A DNA stretch of 64,000 bases from Pseudofabraea citricarpa. Lineage: Eukaryota > Ascomycota > Leotiomycetes > Helotiales > Dermateaceae. A program made the position numbers and the translations under genes. The stretch covers positions 1,240,001 through 1,304,000 of the forward strand of contig JAPWGK010000008.1 of the NCBI GenBank assembly GCA_029641185.1, written 5' to 3'. The notes beneath the pieces were generated by a model that did no database searches, was not told the origin of the DNA, and saw nothing but the letters and a program-made list of their open reading frames with translations. Of this stretch, positions 1 to 12,307 are shown one piece after another. Position 1 is the first letter of the stretch; every line of letters starts with the position of its first letter.

Positions 1-204
1 AGATCTGGTCATTCAGTCTTAGAATTGCTTGCAGGCAGGACGCAGATCTGCTGCTCTGACCGATCTTCTGGAACCACAGATGCAGCAACCCGCCGCCATG
101 GAAAATGCAAGGACCCGCAAGAGGAGTTGGTCAAACCATGGTTCTGGAATGACCGAGAGGAGATGACAGACAAAGAGTTAGCGAAAGACTACATACCTAG
201 GTAA
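1..204 (+). CDS. 3' end of an unidentified gene (C-terminal 67 aa only)
   Basis: Frame 1 is open from the first base to a TAA at 202-204. The peptide ends with an aromatic, charged stretch (KPWFWNDREEMTDKELAKDY, then IPR and stop) that looks like genuine protein rather than chance translation. Its 5' part lies outside the window, so neither the start nor upstream introns can be seen, and I do not recognise the family. It runs tail-to-tail with the kinase on the other strand: in the preferred kinase model the two stop regions overlap by about 8 bases. That overlap is a reason for caution about one of the two ends. Confidence 0.5.
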   Translation, partial: RSGHSVLELLAGRTQICCSDRSSGTTDAATRRHGKCKDPQEELVKPWFWNDREEMTDKELAKDYIPR

Positions 205-2578
205 TCAATCGGACCAAGTGATTGCGTGTGTCAATAACAATATTATTATTTAAGAGCTTCAACCCCAATGCACACTGCCGCTTATCAGCATACCACTCAA
301 CGCAAAGAAAGACCGATTGCGAAAAAATGCCCGAGAATGCCGGCCCTACCACCACCAAGAGAAGACCGCCAAAGACCTGTGCGCCGATGCTTTTTAAAAC
401 CGCATTACTAGATCTCCCAGACCCAATCACGCCCTCTGGGACACAAGATGCCTCTTTTGTTTCCTACCGTCAGAATGAGGGTGTGGACTGCTGCAAATAA
501 CATGACAGTCCTCCACCTCCATTTCATGCGCAGTCCTAGTTCTAAAGCGGCCAAGATAATGAGAGGATATCCTATTACAGGCCTCGGGACCACCGGAAAA
601 CACGAACTAGTTAATGAATAAACCTTGGCTAGAAAGATAGCCAGCTTTGCCAGAAAAGTTAAAGTTGGGGCATTTACTTCGCCCCATGAATACATGTAGT
701 GTCTATACACTGTTATGCGATTCATGAACGAAGAGAAGGGCGTAGATGGGGGAGCCATCAGGAGTGGTGGTGAGTTTGTTTTCAGTATAGAGACTTCAGA
801 TTCATTTTGAAGTTGTTCATTTGGAGACGCCAATGGTGACCCATCTGACGATGCTTCTTCAATGTAGGCCGATGACCGCACTCTTCGTGGTTCTACTCAT
901 GTTAGCCATCGAAGAAATAATCGTAAATTGAGTGAAGTATACCTTTTACCGGACTTGCAGGTGGCATAGGAGAATCGATGGAATGAATTCTCCTTGATGC
1001 GAGCCCAGTATTACCAGCATGCCTTCCATGCTGTGTTGGATTCTCGAGGCCTTTCTCGGTCCTCAACGCATGAAGAATCTCAGCAGCACTTGGCCGGTTG
1101 CCAGGATCAAGAGCGAGAAGTCTCTTCAAAAAATCATAAAGTTGATTTGGTAATTCAGGTCGTTCTCGCCGTTCATCTTGGAAGCCGGTCCACATACTGA
1201 TTTCGGCCCTCAGCGTATCTAAATCTTCAAATTCCTCCTGGATGTTATCAGCACTCTTGTATGGCAGTCGGCCAAAACACATGAAATAAAGGATCATCCC
1301 CAAACTGAAAATATCAGACTTGGTGGTAAAGTTTCCATACCGACCTGAAGAATCTTGTTTCAAAACTTCAGGTGCGCAATAAGAAATGGTACCCGTAGAG
1401 CCGGTTGATTTTCGAACGACATTCTCAGCCTGAACCTCCCCAAAATCACTAATCAGGCATCGAAACTCATTGCCATCCCTGTGCAGCAAGCAGTTACTAG
1501 GTTTGAGATCTCGATGAATGTAATTCGAGGCGTGGAGGTGTGCCAATCCAGATGTGATATCTTTGAAGAACGAATAGATTTCTTCGAAAGTTAATTTTCG
1601 CGTCGATCGCATATCCGGACGATCAGATTTCCCTCTAGACCTCCTTCGCATTTGCGCTTTCAGCTGCTCAGTCGTCGACGTTATGACAGGTCCAGGACCT
1701 GCTATGTAGTGTAGCAAATCTCCAGAGTTGCAGTATTGCTGAAGAATGAAGGCGCATGGTATTGAAGGACCAAAACGATTCAGTTTGACGTCCTCGAGCC
1801 AGACATGGCGGTATGAGACTAAGTTGGGGTGGGAGAGTCCCTGAAGAAGCTGGACTTCAATTAAGACCTTCTCCAACCAAGCATGATCATCTCCCACCGG
1901 AACTCGTTTGCATGCGAATTGACCTAGTTCCATAAGTATTCACTCTTTATTTTGAAGCCTTGTACGAACCTAATGACACACGATCAAGCTCATGTCTAAC
2001 CAATAACACTACACCCTTGCCACCCCTCCCAAGCTCTTTCTCCTCAATAAAGAAGCGCGTGAAGTAATTCGGACTGAAGGCTTCTTTCTTTATGCTATGC
2101 CCACTCTGCAATGATGGCGTGCTTGCGACAAACTCAGCTTCTGAGACTGACCCTCCAGTACCAACTGAAGAAGACGGGAACGCAGGCTGGACCAGTCTCC
2201 GGATAGGACTGGAAGGGGGGTCATGATCATCTGCAGCACCGTGGGCATGCTGCAGCATACGAAAGTATTCCGGGCTTATAAAGGGCGAGGGAGAAGATCG
2301 TTGAGGGGAGTGCTGGCGTTGCCGTTCGGGCGAAGAGCTGCGGATGGGTTGGTGACATGTTGGGCAATCAGTGAGACTGGTGGATGCGCCGCGTAAGATC
2401 AACTGCTGGGTTTGGGGATCTCGAACCACAATTGCATCGTCATGACGACTAGGTAAAGAAGCTCAGTTAGCAGAGCCCTTGGAGTATATCTTCAGGTGAG
2501 AAATTGCGCAATTGCACCAACTGTGACGTACAGGACGATCTCGCGGCTGTCGCGCGAGGAATATGGGACAAGAGACAT
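197..2578 (-). CDS. iks1: IKS1-like serine/threonine protein kinase
   Basis: Five exons by splice signals: 2578-2532, 2448-1970, 1923-943, 892-468 and 376-197, giving 703 aa. The N-terminus reads MSLVPYSSRDSREIVL and then RHDDAIVVRDP, which only comes into frame after removing the first intron (GTACGT..CTAAC..TAG). The kinase domain spans roughly residues 150-500. It has a glycine-rich loop (GRGGKGVV), a lysine in FACKRV, the catalytic loop HRDLKPSN, DFGE in place of DFG, and APE. The C-terminal part is hydrophobic and probably membrane-associated, as expected for fungal Iks1 relatives, whose role is poorly known. The last intron (467-377) is inferred from the continuing hydrophobic frame. 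Without it the protein would stop at 408 with 663 aa. Confidence 0.88.
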
Positions 2579-3591
2579 GGGTTCTCTAGAGTTGGCAGAC
2601 AGGTTGAAGGCTCATTGCTCTTCTCAATCATGTTTTGACGGGAGTGAAGATATGACAGTTCATGATTATTGAGGACAAAGTCTTTGGACGGATGAATGTT
2701 CTGCGGGGTCTTTGATGCCGGGCACAGTGAGGCGTACTGTAGATCGGATGATGTGGTGGTGGTGGTGCTTTGTTGTTGTGTCTCTGATGATGATGATGAT
2801 GCTGATCCCCGAAGCTTCACCGGCATTTCCCCACATTCTCGCTAAAAGGGGAGAATCCCATTATTGAGCCTCTTCTTCCCAACTCTTACTTGGAAAATTC
2901 GGATGATAGGTAAGGGGGAGAAAAGACTAATTATGTTTGTGAGAGTAGGGAAATTCGCGAGTCATAGATCGTAATTATCGTGTGTTTGCTAAGTAGGTAC
3001 TTGTTCTACGAAGTCAAGTCGTCGAGCTAAAGTTAAACTTTTATGCATGTTGTCAAGGGAATGGATGACGTTGGAGAACCTTGAACCTCCAACTAATGAC
3101 ACCAACTGTTTAGGATCTAGGATACGAAGATTATGATATTAATATAAAAGAAAAAACCATCTCTGCCTTGCCAGCAAAAGTAATCCTACGAGCTTTTTTT
3201 CAGGTTGTATGAATATAAGGATATCAGATCAATTCATTCCGTTGCCAATGATGACGCTCGCTTAAATCTAGAAGCTGATCTGTTGGAATGTTTTCCAGCA
3301 AGATTCGAAGATACAAAACAAACAAATATCGCTTTTTTCTAATATCAACATAGTACAGACACATAATCTACTGGCTACCTACCTCTCCATTGACATAATC
3401 TCTACACAGAGCAAGACATGATAAACTTAGTTGGGGATCGTCATGTCATCTGCATTCCCTAAGAAGTTTCTCGCATCCTATCATACTACTGAAAGAGAGT
3501 TCCCAGGTGTTTTAAAAATGTCCCCTCCAAACTCCTCTGGGTATCCATTCGCTGTTACAGGCCCAAATGTCAATTCCTTCCAGATATTATC
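2579..3591. other. Intergenic: kinase leader and 3' flank of cet1
   Basis: About 1 kb between the kinase start and the cet1 stop. It holds a small trinucleotide run (ATC/GAT) near 2787-2806 and an open minus-strand stretch to 2826 that is in a different frame from the kinase. I read that stretch as 5' leader. The part from 3100 to 3590 is AT-rich with no supported gene. Confidence 0.6.
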
Positions 3592-6099
3592 TTATTGTGG
3601 TGGTGGTACATTCCGAGCCAGAACTCGGACGTTGTCAACTAAGCCTTCTATTAATTTCATGTAGTCATTCGGTTCTCCTGCTGCTGCCCTTAGACCTTGT
3701 TCTCTAACGGCTGCAGTAGATATTTCGATTTCGAGTTCGTGTTCCTTCTCCATCTTGTTTACACCCTATAAACATAGTTAGGAATAGACCCTGGGTTCAA
3801 ATTTAGACAGACTTACATTCAAGGATGTCACTTGCGTGACTTGTGTCAGATCAATCTGATAGTGAGATTGAGTGTAACTCAAACGATCCTTGTTCCGATC
3901 AGGGATCCGAGTCCCTTCTGCAGCAATCAGCGCCTCAATATCCCCATCGAATCTCATTTCAAGATTGACGCTTATTCGGCAATCAAGTGGACAACTAGGG
4001 TTGTAGATGTCGATGTCGGCAACTCGAGCTTTGATAATTTTGGCTAAGACTTGATTGTTCTTCTGATCATGCGTAACTCGAACCTTGACCGTGTGACGCG
4101 GATTAAGTTCAGCTCGAATGGCTGGAGGTAAGTTGACATGTGCGTGAGGAGGAAGTTCATAAAATTTATCTCGTTCTCTGCGGTGCAGGTAGGCGATAGG
4201 AACTCTTTTCTTAGTCTGACCTGGGTTGTTTGGATGTGTTTCGGTGACCTTTGCGTTCAAGAACTCATTCATGCTTTTGTGTTGTGACTAGCACTAGAAT
4301 TAGCAAGAAATGCGACGAGTAATTGTTGTTACGCTTACCTCAGTCATAGAACTTTTGAAGCCCACTCGTCCGTTCTCCGTGAGAACGCATTCAGATTCAA
4401 CGGGTAGGTAATATCGCTCGTTTGTGTCTTTATTGATAAGCTGGCCCAGCTTGGCTTCAATCTCAACCTCAACACCACTAACCTGCAGCTCTCCAATGTC
4501 TGGCCGTGAGACAACCTTACGGTACAACCAATCAGCTACAACCTTGCTTATTTGCTCTGCTGGTTTTATGCCTATGATGCTCTCTTCCCACGGGCCCAGT
4601 AAGCCGTACGCAGTAGGATCCGAGCCAGGCGTGCTCCGAGCTGCTACAGGTGACACCTGCCGATGTCCATTCGTTTCTTGTTTTACGTGCGCGGGTGGAG
4701 TATGTCCTGTTCCAGGTTGCTTCCCATTCACTCTTGTATTCTGCGCAGGAGCACTCTTAAGTCCTTCTTTGGCGCTGCGTGCCCATATTGGTGGTTCGGT
4801 GTAGCGTACTTTCTTTTTCGAGGGTTGTTGTGCTGGGGGTGCTGGGGCAGCAGCAGAGTGAAAATTGCCGTTGATCTGGGGCTTAGCCACGGTGTGGTAG
4901 TCCATCATCTGGCGTTGTTCAATCGGGCTTTCGCGATCGCTCATCTTACGTTTCGCAGAACCCGTATTCATCTCTTCGCTTTGTTCCTGCACAATCGAAA
5001 AGGAACCTCTCGAATGGCTTGGCGTCTGACTTGGCAATCTTGTTTTAGGACTGACACTTATACTCCGTTCCCTCTCGCTCTGTGACCTTCGAAAGGAGTC
5101 GCTGTTCGAGTTTCGATGGGAATCGTATGCACCCGGTGTGCTCGGTGGTTTAGGTATGGCCGCAGGTGGGGGAGGTGCTGGAGACGACTGGTATTGTGAA
5201 AGAGCTCCACTGGACATGCCACGTTGTTGATAAGGGCTTGTAGGCTGCACAAACCCACCCGAGGACTGCCTCTGGCCTTGCAGAGGGGGTCCTAATGGCG
5301 TGGCCGGATGAGAATGTTGAGATTGTTGTCGTTGGTGCTGAGGCAGCTGTGAAGGCGGAAATTGGTGTGCAGATACAGGACTGTCTTGCGGGTATTGGCT
5401 GAAGAACTGCTGCTGGCTGTGTGCCGACGTGGGAGTCGAGATGGAGATGGAGGATTGAGATCGTTGATGCTGCAGATATGGATGCGGTGCACCAGGTATT
5501 CCTACGGGAGGGGTTTGAGGAGTGGCCGAGCTCTGCCTATGTGAGTTATGCTGTTGAATGTGTGGCGGTGGAGCGGGCTGGGGGTAGCTGTCACGGTGAA
5601 GTTGCTGTTGTGATTGTTGCTGTACCTGTTGTGGGTGCTGTTGCTGGAGCTGCTGCTGTTGCTGTTGCGGCGGATATTGGTGATGCTGAACAGGACTGGG
5701 ATGGCTCTGCGGAAAGGGGTATTGGCCTGGGCCAGCGCTCATTGATGAGGTTGGCGTCTGGCGATAGGGCGATTGAGCTGTATACGAGCCGGCCGGTGAG
5801 CGCACATCGTTGTGTTGTGATGTCTGGAGTGGTGGTGGAGCACCAGGCCGGTTCTGATAGCTGCTGTTGCTGCTCCCTTGATATGCGGTTGGCGAGGCGT
5901 ACGGCCCACTTGCAATGATGGCTGCTGGATTCGAGGCATAGTCTGCTGGCGATGGTTTGCCCGGCGAGGCGTGGGGCGGAGGATAGCTGTATTCTCGAAA
6001 GCTCTGATGAGGAGGCGGCTGGATGGGAGTGACGGGCGCGACGACCTTGGACGCAGAGCCCTCGCCGCCCTCAGTGTTGATGATGGAGCGGAGGTCCAT
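3592..6099 (-). CDS. cet1: mRNA-capping enzyme subunit beta (RNA 5'-triphosphatase)
   Basis: Three exons (6099-4339, 4287-3817, 3765-3592) encode 801 aa. The enzyme removes the gamma-phosphate from nascent pre-mRNA ends, the first step of cap synthesis, in the nucleus. The first ~480 residues are low-complexity, rich in Gln, Pro and Ser. The conserved catalytic tunnel domain follows from about residue 485 (YGLLGPWEESIIGIKPAEQI). The paired-glutamate motifs that bind metal in Cet1-type enzymes are visible: VEVEIEAKLG early in the domain and HELEIEI after the second intron. The introns are 51 nt each with GTAAG donors. The long glutamine-rich N-terminus is typical of filamentous fungal orthologues and probably disordered. 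It is divergently transcribed from rpn2. Confidence 0.93.
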
Positions 6100-7048
6100 G
6101 TTTGCGATTTGGCCTCAACCACCACCGCACAACGCACGACGCGCGCCCAGCTCGGGGCCTGCAGATGCGATGACTCAATGACTGCCCCCAGCTCGAGACC
6201 ATCCGCCTGAAGATATATGCCGGCGGGTCGAGCGTCAACGAGGGGCGACGGTGTCGAGTGATGCGGGCGCAAACGGGAGGATGGACAGATTGAATGCGCG
6301 AACCGGGGGGAGGAAGGTCGAACACAGGTCGCGGTCGCAGGCGCAGGCGCAGATCAACAACATTCACACTCGGCGGCGGGGGATGACGATATATATGGGG
6401 AGGTATCGAGACACGAAATGGGTGGACGCGATGGCGGGTGAGTATGGAGGTTTGGAGGTTTGGAGGTTTTTTGGTGATGGGTTGCGGGTTGCGGGGAGAG
6501 ACCTTAAGCTACACATATAAATTTTGGCAGGAGAGAGGCTCGTTGTTGCTGTTGCTCCTGCCTCCTGCTGCTGCCTCGTCCTCAAACGACACTGCCCTTC
6601 CCCTGAACAACCTCATAAGAGCCCAATGCTGCCTCAATCATGACCCCAGACCAGGAGTATACGTTATCATCATCATCACCATCATCATCGCTGGAGACAC
6701 GGAAAACCCCAAGAATCTAGAGTTTCTCAGTATCAAAATGCAAATGATCCTACGAGCTCAGCAAATGCTATTCTTACCTTTGCCGGCGTCTGTTCGAGTA
6801 CCCAGGTACCGCACGCGTTAAAGTCCCGTGACGTGCTGATGTAAGCCCCGTCCAGGCTGCGCGACACAAGCTCAACGAGGTCGGTTGACGTGTGTGCAGC
6901 TGTGCCTGGCCAGCCAGCGAAACAACACTCTTCCATCATCCACCACCCACCACTCCAGACCCCATCATCACCTCCCATTTCCTGCCATTGTGTCTGCGAG
7001 AAGACCATCTTGCCTCTAATAACTTGTACTACCACCACATCCGCCATC
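6100..7048. promoter_or_regulatory. Divergent promoter region between cet1 and rpn2
   Basis: A 949-bp gap between two opposite start codons. It must contain both promoters and leaders. Visible landmarks are three copies of a GGAGGTTT unit near 6446-6472 and an ATC-rich run near 6664-6690. The 120 bases before the rpn2 ATG are pyrimidine- and CCA-rich, like a fungal 5' leader. No further gene is supported; the several short open frames here lack splice or homology support. Confidence 0.55.
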
Positions 7049-10000
7049 ATGCCCGGCTTGACTTCAGCTTCGGGCGTGCTGGGCTTCCTCTCAGACGAGG
7101 AGCCTGAGCTCAAGGTCTTTGCTCTGCAGACCTTGAACGACGACATCGACACCCTGTGGACTGAGGTCGCGGGATCTGTGGGCCAAATGTGAGTAGAGGA
7201 TCTAGCCAGTGGCCATGGAAACACATCTGGAAGCGATGCCATGGTCTGCGATGGGCTCGGCGACTGACATGCGCCTTCTAGTGAAGCTCTCTATGAAGAC
7301 GAATCTTTCCCCGAACGACAACTAGCATCCTTGGTTCTTGCAAAGGTCTACTACCATCTGCAGGAATACAATGAGAGCATGACCTTTGCTCTTGGTGCCG
7401 GGGACCTGTTCAAACTCGACAATGGAGGCGAATTCGAGGAGACCATCATCTCGAGGTGTGTCGACCAATACATCGCCGTCTCTGCTCAGAGCCACGCCGA
7501 TCCGCAGCAGGTGTCAAGAAAGGCTTCAATCCCCGCCTTGGCCACTTCCTTTGCAAACGGTGCAAACGAGGCCAATGTCACGGCAGGCCTTACCTCTCCG
7601 ACAACGCCCTTCTCTCAGTCCACCCTCCCATCCAAGTCGCTGCTATCAAGGACATCAACGGATACTTTGCTGGAACCTCCGGCTCAAGGGCTCGGGTTGG
7701 AAGGGAAAGGGATATTATCCGACTTAGCTACCCAAAACAAGCTGCTGAAGGTTATCGAGAGACTCTTCGAGAGTTGTTTACGCGAGGGCAGATACAGACA
7801 GGTGGTGGGTATCGCTGTAGAAGCACGGAATCTCGAGGTTTTGAGACGAGTCATCAAGCGGGCTAGCGATGACGAGAAGAAATCCCGAGGGAAGCAAGTC
7901 GAAGGTACCGCAGGACCAACCGAAGAACTGATGGAGTATGTGCTTGATATTTGTATGGGTGTGGTACAGGAACGTGGACTTCGAACACAGATATTAAGGT
8001 TGATCCTCGACTTACTGAACGACATTCCGACACCAGACTACTTTTCTATTGCCAAGTGTGTTGTGTACCTCAACCAGGACGAGGAGGCTTCTTCAATGCT
8101 GAAAAGGCTTGTTGCGAACGATGATCAGACATCCACAGCTATCGCATATCAAATAGCGTTCGATTTGTACGACAACGGTACCCAAGAGTTCCTTGCCAAG
8201 GTCATCAAGTCCCTTCCAGCCCCAGTTGCAAAGGAGGAGCCTAAGGAAACCCAGGAGCCAAGTGAGACTGACCAACTTTTGAGTGAAATGAACGACAGCA
8301 TCCCTGCTGCTTCTTCAGAGAAATACTCTGACGCTCATCTCGAAATATTTACTTCAATTCGCAAAATCCTCGACGGAAGCGAAACTATCAAGTTGAACCT
8401 CGAATTTTTGTATCGCAACAACCATACTGATTTGAGCATTCTCAACAAGGTCCGGGACAGCTTAGAGGGCCGTAATTCTATTTTCCACACAGCAGTCACC
8501 TTCTGCAATGCGTTTATGAACCAAGGTACCACAAATGATAAGTTCTTCCGTGACAATCTGGAATGGTTAGGGAAGGCAGTCAACTGGTCCAAGTTCTCAG
8601 CAACTGCTGCTCTTGGTGTTATTCATCGCGGAAATGTTACTCAGTCTCGGAAACTCCTTGAGCCATATCTTCCTCGACGAACTGCTCTTGCTGGATCTAT
8701 CTTCAGTCAAGGTGGTGCCCTTTACGCATATGGTTTGATTCATGCAAACCATGGCGCTGAAGCTCTCGACTATTTGAAGGAGCAATTCAACGAGGCGCAA
8801 GAAGAGGTTATTCAGCATGGTGGTGCTCTTGGACTTGGTATCGCAGGCATGGCTACAGGTTCCGAAGAGATTTACGAGAGCTTGAAGAACGTGCTTTACA
8901 CAGATTCCGCCCTGAATGGAGAGGCTGTTGGATTGGCAATGGGTCTCATCATGCTCGGCACAGGAAACATCAAAGCTCTTGAGGATATGATCACCTATGC
9001 TCACGATACTCAGCACGAAAAGATTGTACGCGGTCTCGCTATCGGTATGGCCTTGATCATGTATGGCCGACAAGAAGGCGCCGATGAGCTTATCGAAGGA
9101 TTACTCAATGATCCTGATCCAACACTCCGATATGGTGGTATCATGACTGTCGCCATGGCTTACTGCGGTACTGGAAGCAACAAGGCTGTTCGCAAGCTTC
9201 TTCACGTTGCTGTCAGCGATGTGAACGATGACGTGCGACGTATCGCAGTCATGAGTTTGGGTTTCATCCTTTTCCGCAAGCCTGGGAGTGTCCCACGTAT
9301 GGTTGAGCTTCTCTCAGAATCGTATAACCCACACGTACGATATGGAGCAGCTATGGCCCTTGGTATCTCTTGCGCTGGAACTGGTCTCGACGAAGCTATT
9401 GACTTGCTCGAGCCCATGATCAAGGATCCTACTGATTTCGTACGACAGGGAGCCCTGATCTCCTTGGCTATGATCATGGTCCAACAGAACGAAGTGATGA
9501 ACCCCAAGGTTGCATCTATTCGCAAGACGTTGAAGAAGATTGTTGGTGATCGTCACGAAGATGCCATGACCAAGTTCGGTTGTGCATTAGCATTGGGCAT
9601 AATTGATGCCGGTGGACGTAACTGCACCATTGGCTTGCAAACTCAAACTGGGAACCTCAACATGGCCGGTATAGTTGGTATGGCTATCTTTACGCAATAC
9701 TGGTACTGGTTCCCATTCACTCACTTCTTGTCTCTGAGTTTCACTCCAACGTCTATGATTGGTCTTGATCACGATCTTGAAATTCCAAGCTTTAAATTCC
9801 ACAGCGCTACCCGTCCAAGTCTCTTCGATTACCCACCTGAGGCAGAGGTCAAGACTGATGAGGCCCCAACGTTGATCGCGACCGCTGTTCTTTCAACCAC
9901 TGCTCAAGCCAAGCGGAGAGCACAAAAGAAGGAGCGAGCTCAACGTGGTGAGGATAGCATGGATGTTGACCAGACTCCAACGACACCCAAGACGTCTGCA

Positions 10001-10544
10001 CCGGCTGATGATAAAATGGATGTTGATGAGAGCAAGGATAAGGACGAGAAGAAGGAAGAAGGGGAGAAAGAATCATCTCCTTCTGAAATTGCGAAGAAGA
10101 AGTTGGAGAAGGAGAAGGTCGGCTACGAGATTGAGAACATGTCTAGAGTTCTTCCAGCTCAGCTCAAGTTCATCAATTTCCCAGCTGGCCGATATAAGCC
10201 AGTCAAGAAGGTTAGTTTTCTAATCCAGCATTTTCAGTACTATGCTAACAATTTTACAGCCAACTGGAGGTGTCATCCTACTTATCGATACCAAGCCAGA
10301 GGAAGAAAAAGTATTGATTGAGGAAAAGCTTAAGAAAGCCTCGATCGAGAAGCCTGCAGCGGGAGCCGTCCTTGCCGAGCCACAACCTGAGGAGAGTGGA
10401 CTTCGCAGTATCCATGACGCTTCTGGGGCCGCAGCAGCGGCGGGTGTCTTAACTGCAGTGGATGAGGATGAAGAAGGGGCAGAGGAGGCTCAAGTGCCAC
10501 AAGAATTTGAGTACTTCTCCGATAATGAGGAAGAAGATTCTTGA
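7049..10544 (+). CDS. rpn2: 26S proteasome regulatory subunit Rpn2 (base, non-ATPase)
   Basis: Exons 7049-7188, 7282-10210 and 10260-10544 give 1,117 aa, about the family length. Rpn2 is a scaffold of the 19S base that holds ubiquitin receptors next to the ATPase ring. The N-terminus (MPGLTSASGVLGFLSDEEPE) and the first-exon junction GQ|IEALYEDE are recognisable. A toroid of proteasome/cyclosome repeats fills roughly residues 440-790, seen as successive helical units such as GGALGLGIAGMATGS, GLAMGLIMLGTG and RYGGIMTVAMAYCGTGSN. A Lys/Glu/Asp-rich insert with two MDVD motifs sits near residues 890-960. The conserved tail (FPAGRYKPVKKPTGGVILL) is split by the last intron. The acidic C-terminus is typical. 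Confidence 0.95.
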
Positions 10545-12307
10545 AGTTAGACTTGTAATATTAGATTTGCATTCATGTTGGGCCTTGATATAGGTTCAGG
10601 CGCCGATATGCTTTGAATGTACATTATCAGAAAGAGTTCTAGAAGATGGGATTGTGGTGAAGCGTGAGTTGGCTGATTATGAGATTGTGGCATTGTGGCA
10701 TGAGCTAGATTGATTGATTGATAGGCTACTGACGGCAAATGAATGCCCAAAACTTATCACGGGTTTGCTTCCCGTTCCCATTGCCAGGTAGGTGGCTGGC
10801 TGAGCGTCCAGATCTCACGCCACCATTTTTGAGGTGGTTCGTTCTGTAGCTACTAGGCTATAAGAAGTCAATATCTTGACCAGCAGTTGCGTATCTGGAA
10901 GATAACTACATTAGATGTCATGAACTGAGTCGATAGGAATGATGGGGCAAGGGAATGAGGGAATGAGTATATAGGTTGAGAGTGCCCGTCGTATCAAGCA
11001 ACAAGAGTTTGACGTTCCTGGTATTGGTGGTATTGGTGGTCTTGGATGTTTGTTTGCGTGAAGGTAGGTGTAGGTTCTTCTGGTGGTCGGCTGTCGGTTA
11101 GGTTTAGCGGGGTTCGATGGAAGAGGGTCGAGGCGAGGGTCGAGGCGAGGGAAGAGGGGATTGATAAGGATAGAAGAGAAGGGCTCTTTTTGACTTTAGA
11201 GTACATACCTGTGATAAGCTACTGTACTGTATAGCAAGATCGTGTCGGGCGGCTTGGAACACAATACTAAAATGTGTCTCTTTTGGTCTGTTTGGCTTTC
11301 TTTTTCTTATCTCACGAGAGTGGAGTAATGATTTCACAACCCCAGACTCGGCAAGCTGGGTGGGGTGGCCTTGATTACAATGCCAGAAGTACAGGGTTGT
11401 CTCATTGGGCCAGCTGAACCTTCTGCTTTGAGTTACTTTATCCTTCGTCTTCTTGTTGGTTTTGTTTTGTTCTGTTTTGTTGGTTTCGCTTTGGCTTATC
11501 TGGGTGTCCTTTTTGAAGCGATGGCAGCTTGTGATTTTGGTACCGTAGACACAATAGAGACTTGAAATTTGGCAATGCAGCTTTTACAGCTATATCGAAT
11601 CGAACCGAGGTAGTTGATATCTTGTTTTGTCTTTCTTCACATTCCTCCTCCCCCTTTTCACATATGTGATTATCCAATCTTCCAATCAATAGTTGGATCT
11701 CGACTATTCCTCTCTGGTCCTTTACAGTACATCATCTCTTCTGCAACACATTCACATTCTAGACCATCAGACAATCATCACCCCAACGCCACAACTTCAC
11801 ATCTCTTCTCGCCAGATTCTTCACAACAATCCAAGTCAGCTTACAATGAAGCTCTCCCAAGGTCGCCTTGTTCCGTCCCGCCGGGGAGTCAAGGCTTGTG
11901 AGTTAGTGTCACTCCACCATGCACAGCATCCCTGGTCGCCATGATAAGAGGCGTCCCCGTTATTCGCTGTCGCCGAGACCCCCCAACCACCGTAAGGTGC
12001 AGTAACTGCCGCCACAGCTCGGCGTCGCTGACGAACGGTACCACAGGCACAGTACTCTACGGTACGGAGTACATCGTGGTACCACAGTCCCATGCCCATG
12101 GCAGCATCAGCCCCATGGGTCTGGTCACTCAGTCGCTATCTTATCCGCGACCTCCAGGGCTGACAGATAGCAGCTACCTTAGCTACCTATATATGAGTTG
12201 GCCGCCGGCCTGTCTTCTGATTCCCGTCTTGCGCTTCTCGCAGTCATTCAATTGATTCGTGCCATTCTGAGATCCAGGTCGCTGGCTTCGAATCGGCCAT
12301 CGTCAAG
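10545..12307. other. Intergenic, 1.76 kb, no supported gene
   Basis: It holds the 3' flank of rpn2 and the promoter of the NCS1 permease. Two GGTATTG-type repeats occur near 11020-11045. One exon-like start is present at 11846: a pyrimidine/ACA-rich leader, ATG, 17 codons, then a GTGAGT donor at 11898. I could not join it in frame to any downstream exon (see findings). Confidence 0.5.

Noticed and set aside
2467..2826. 119-codon frame (Ser/Thr-rich) as the N-terminus of the kinase
   Set aside because: It is out of phase with the conserved REIVLRHDDAIVVRDP join; the kinase start at 2578 explains the conserved residues.
5421..6272. Long plus- and minus-strand frames opposite or out of phase with cet1
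   Set aside because: They are shadows of the Gln/Pro-rich repeats in the cet1 N-terminus.
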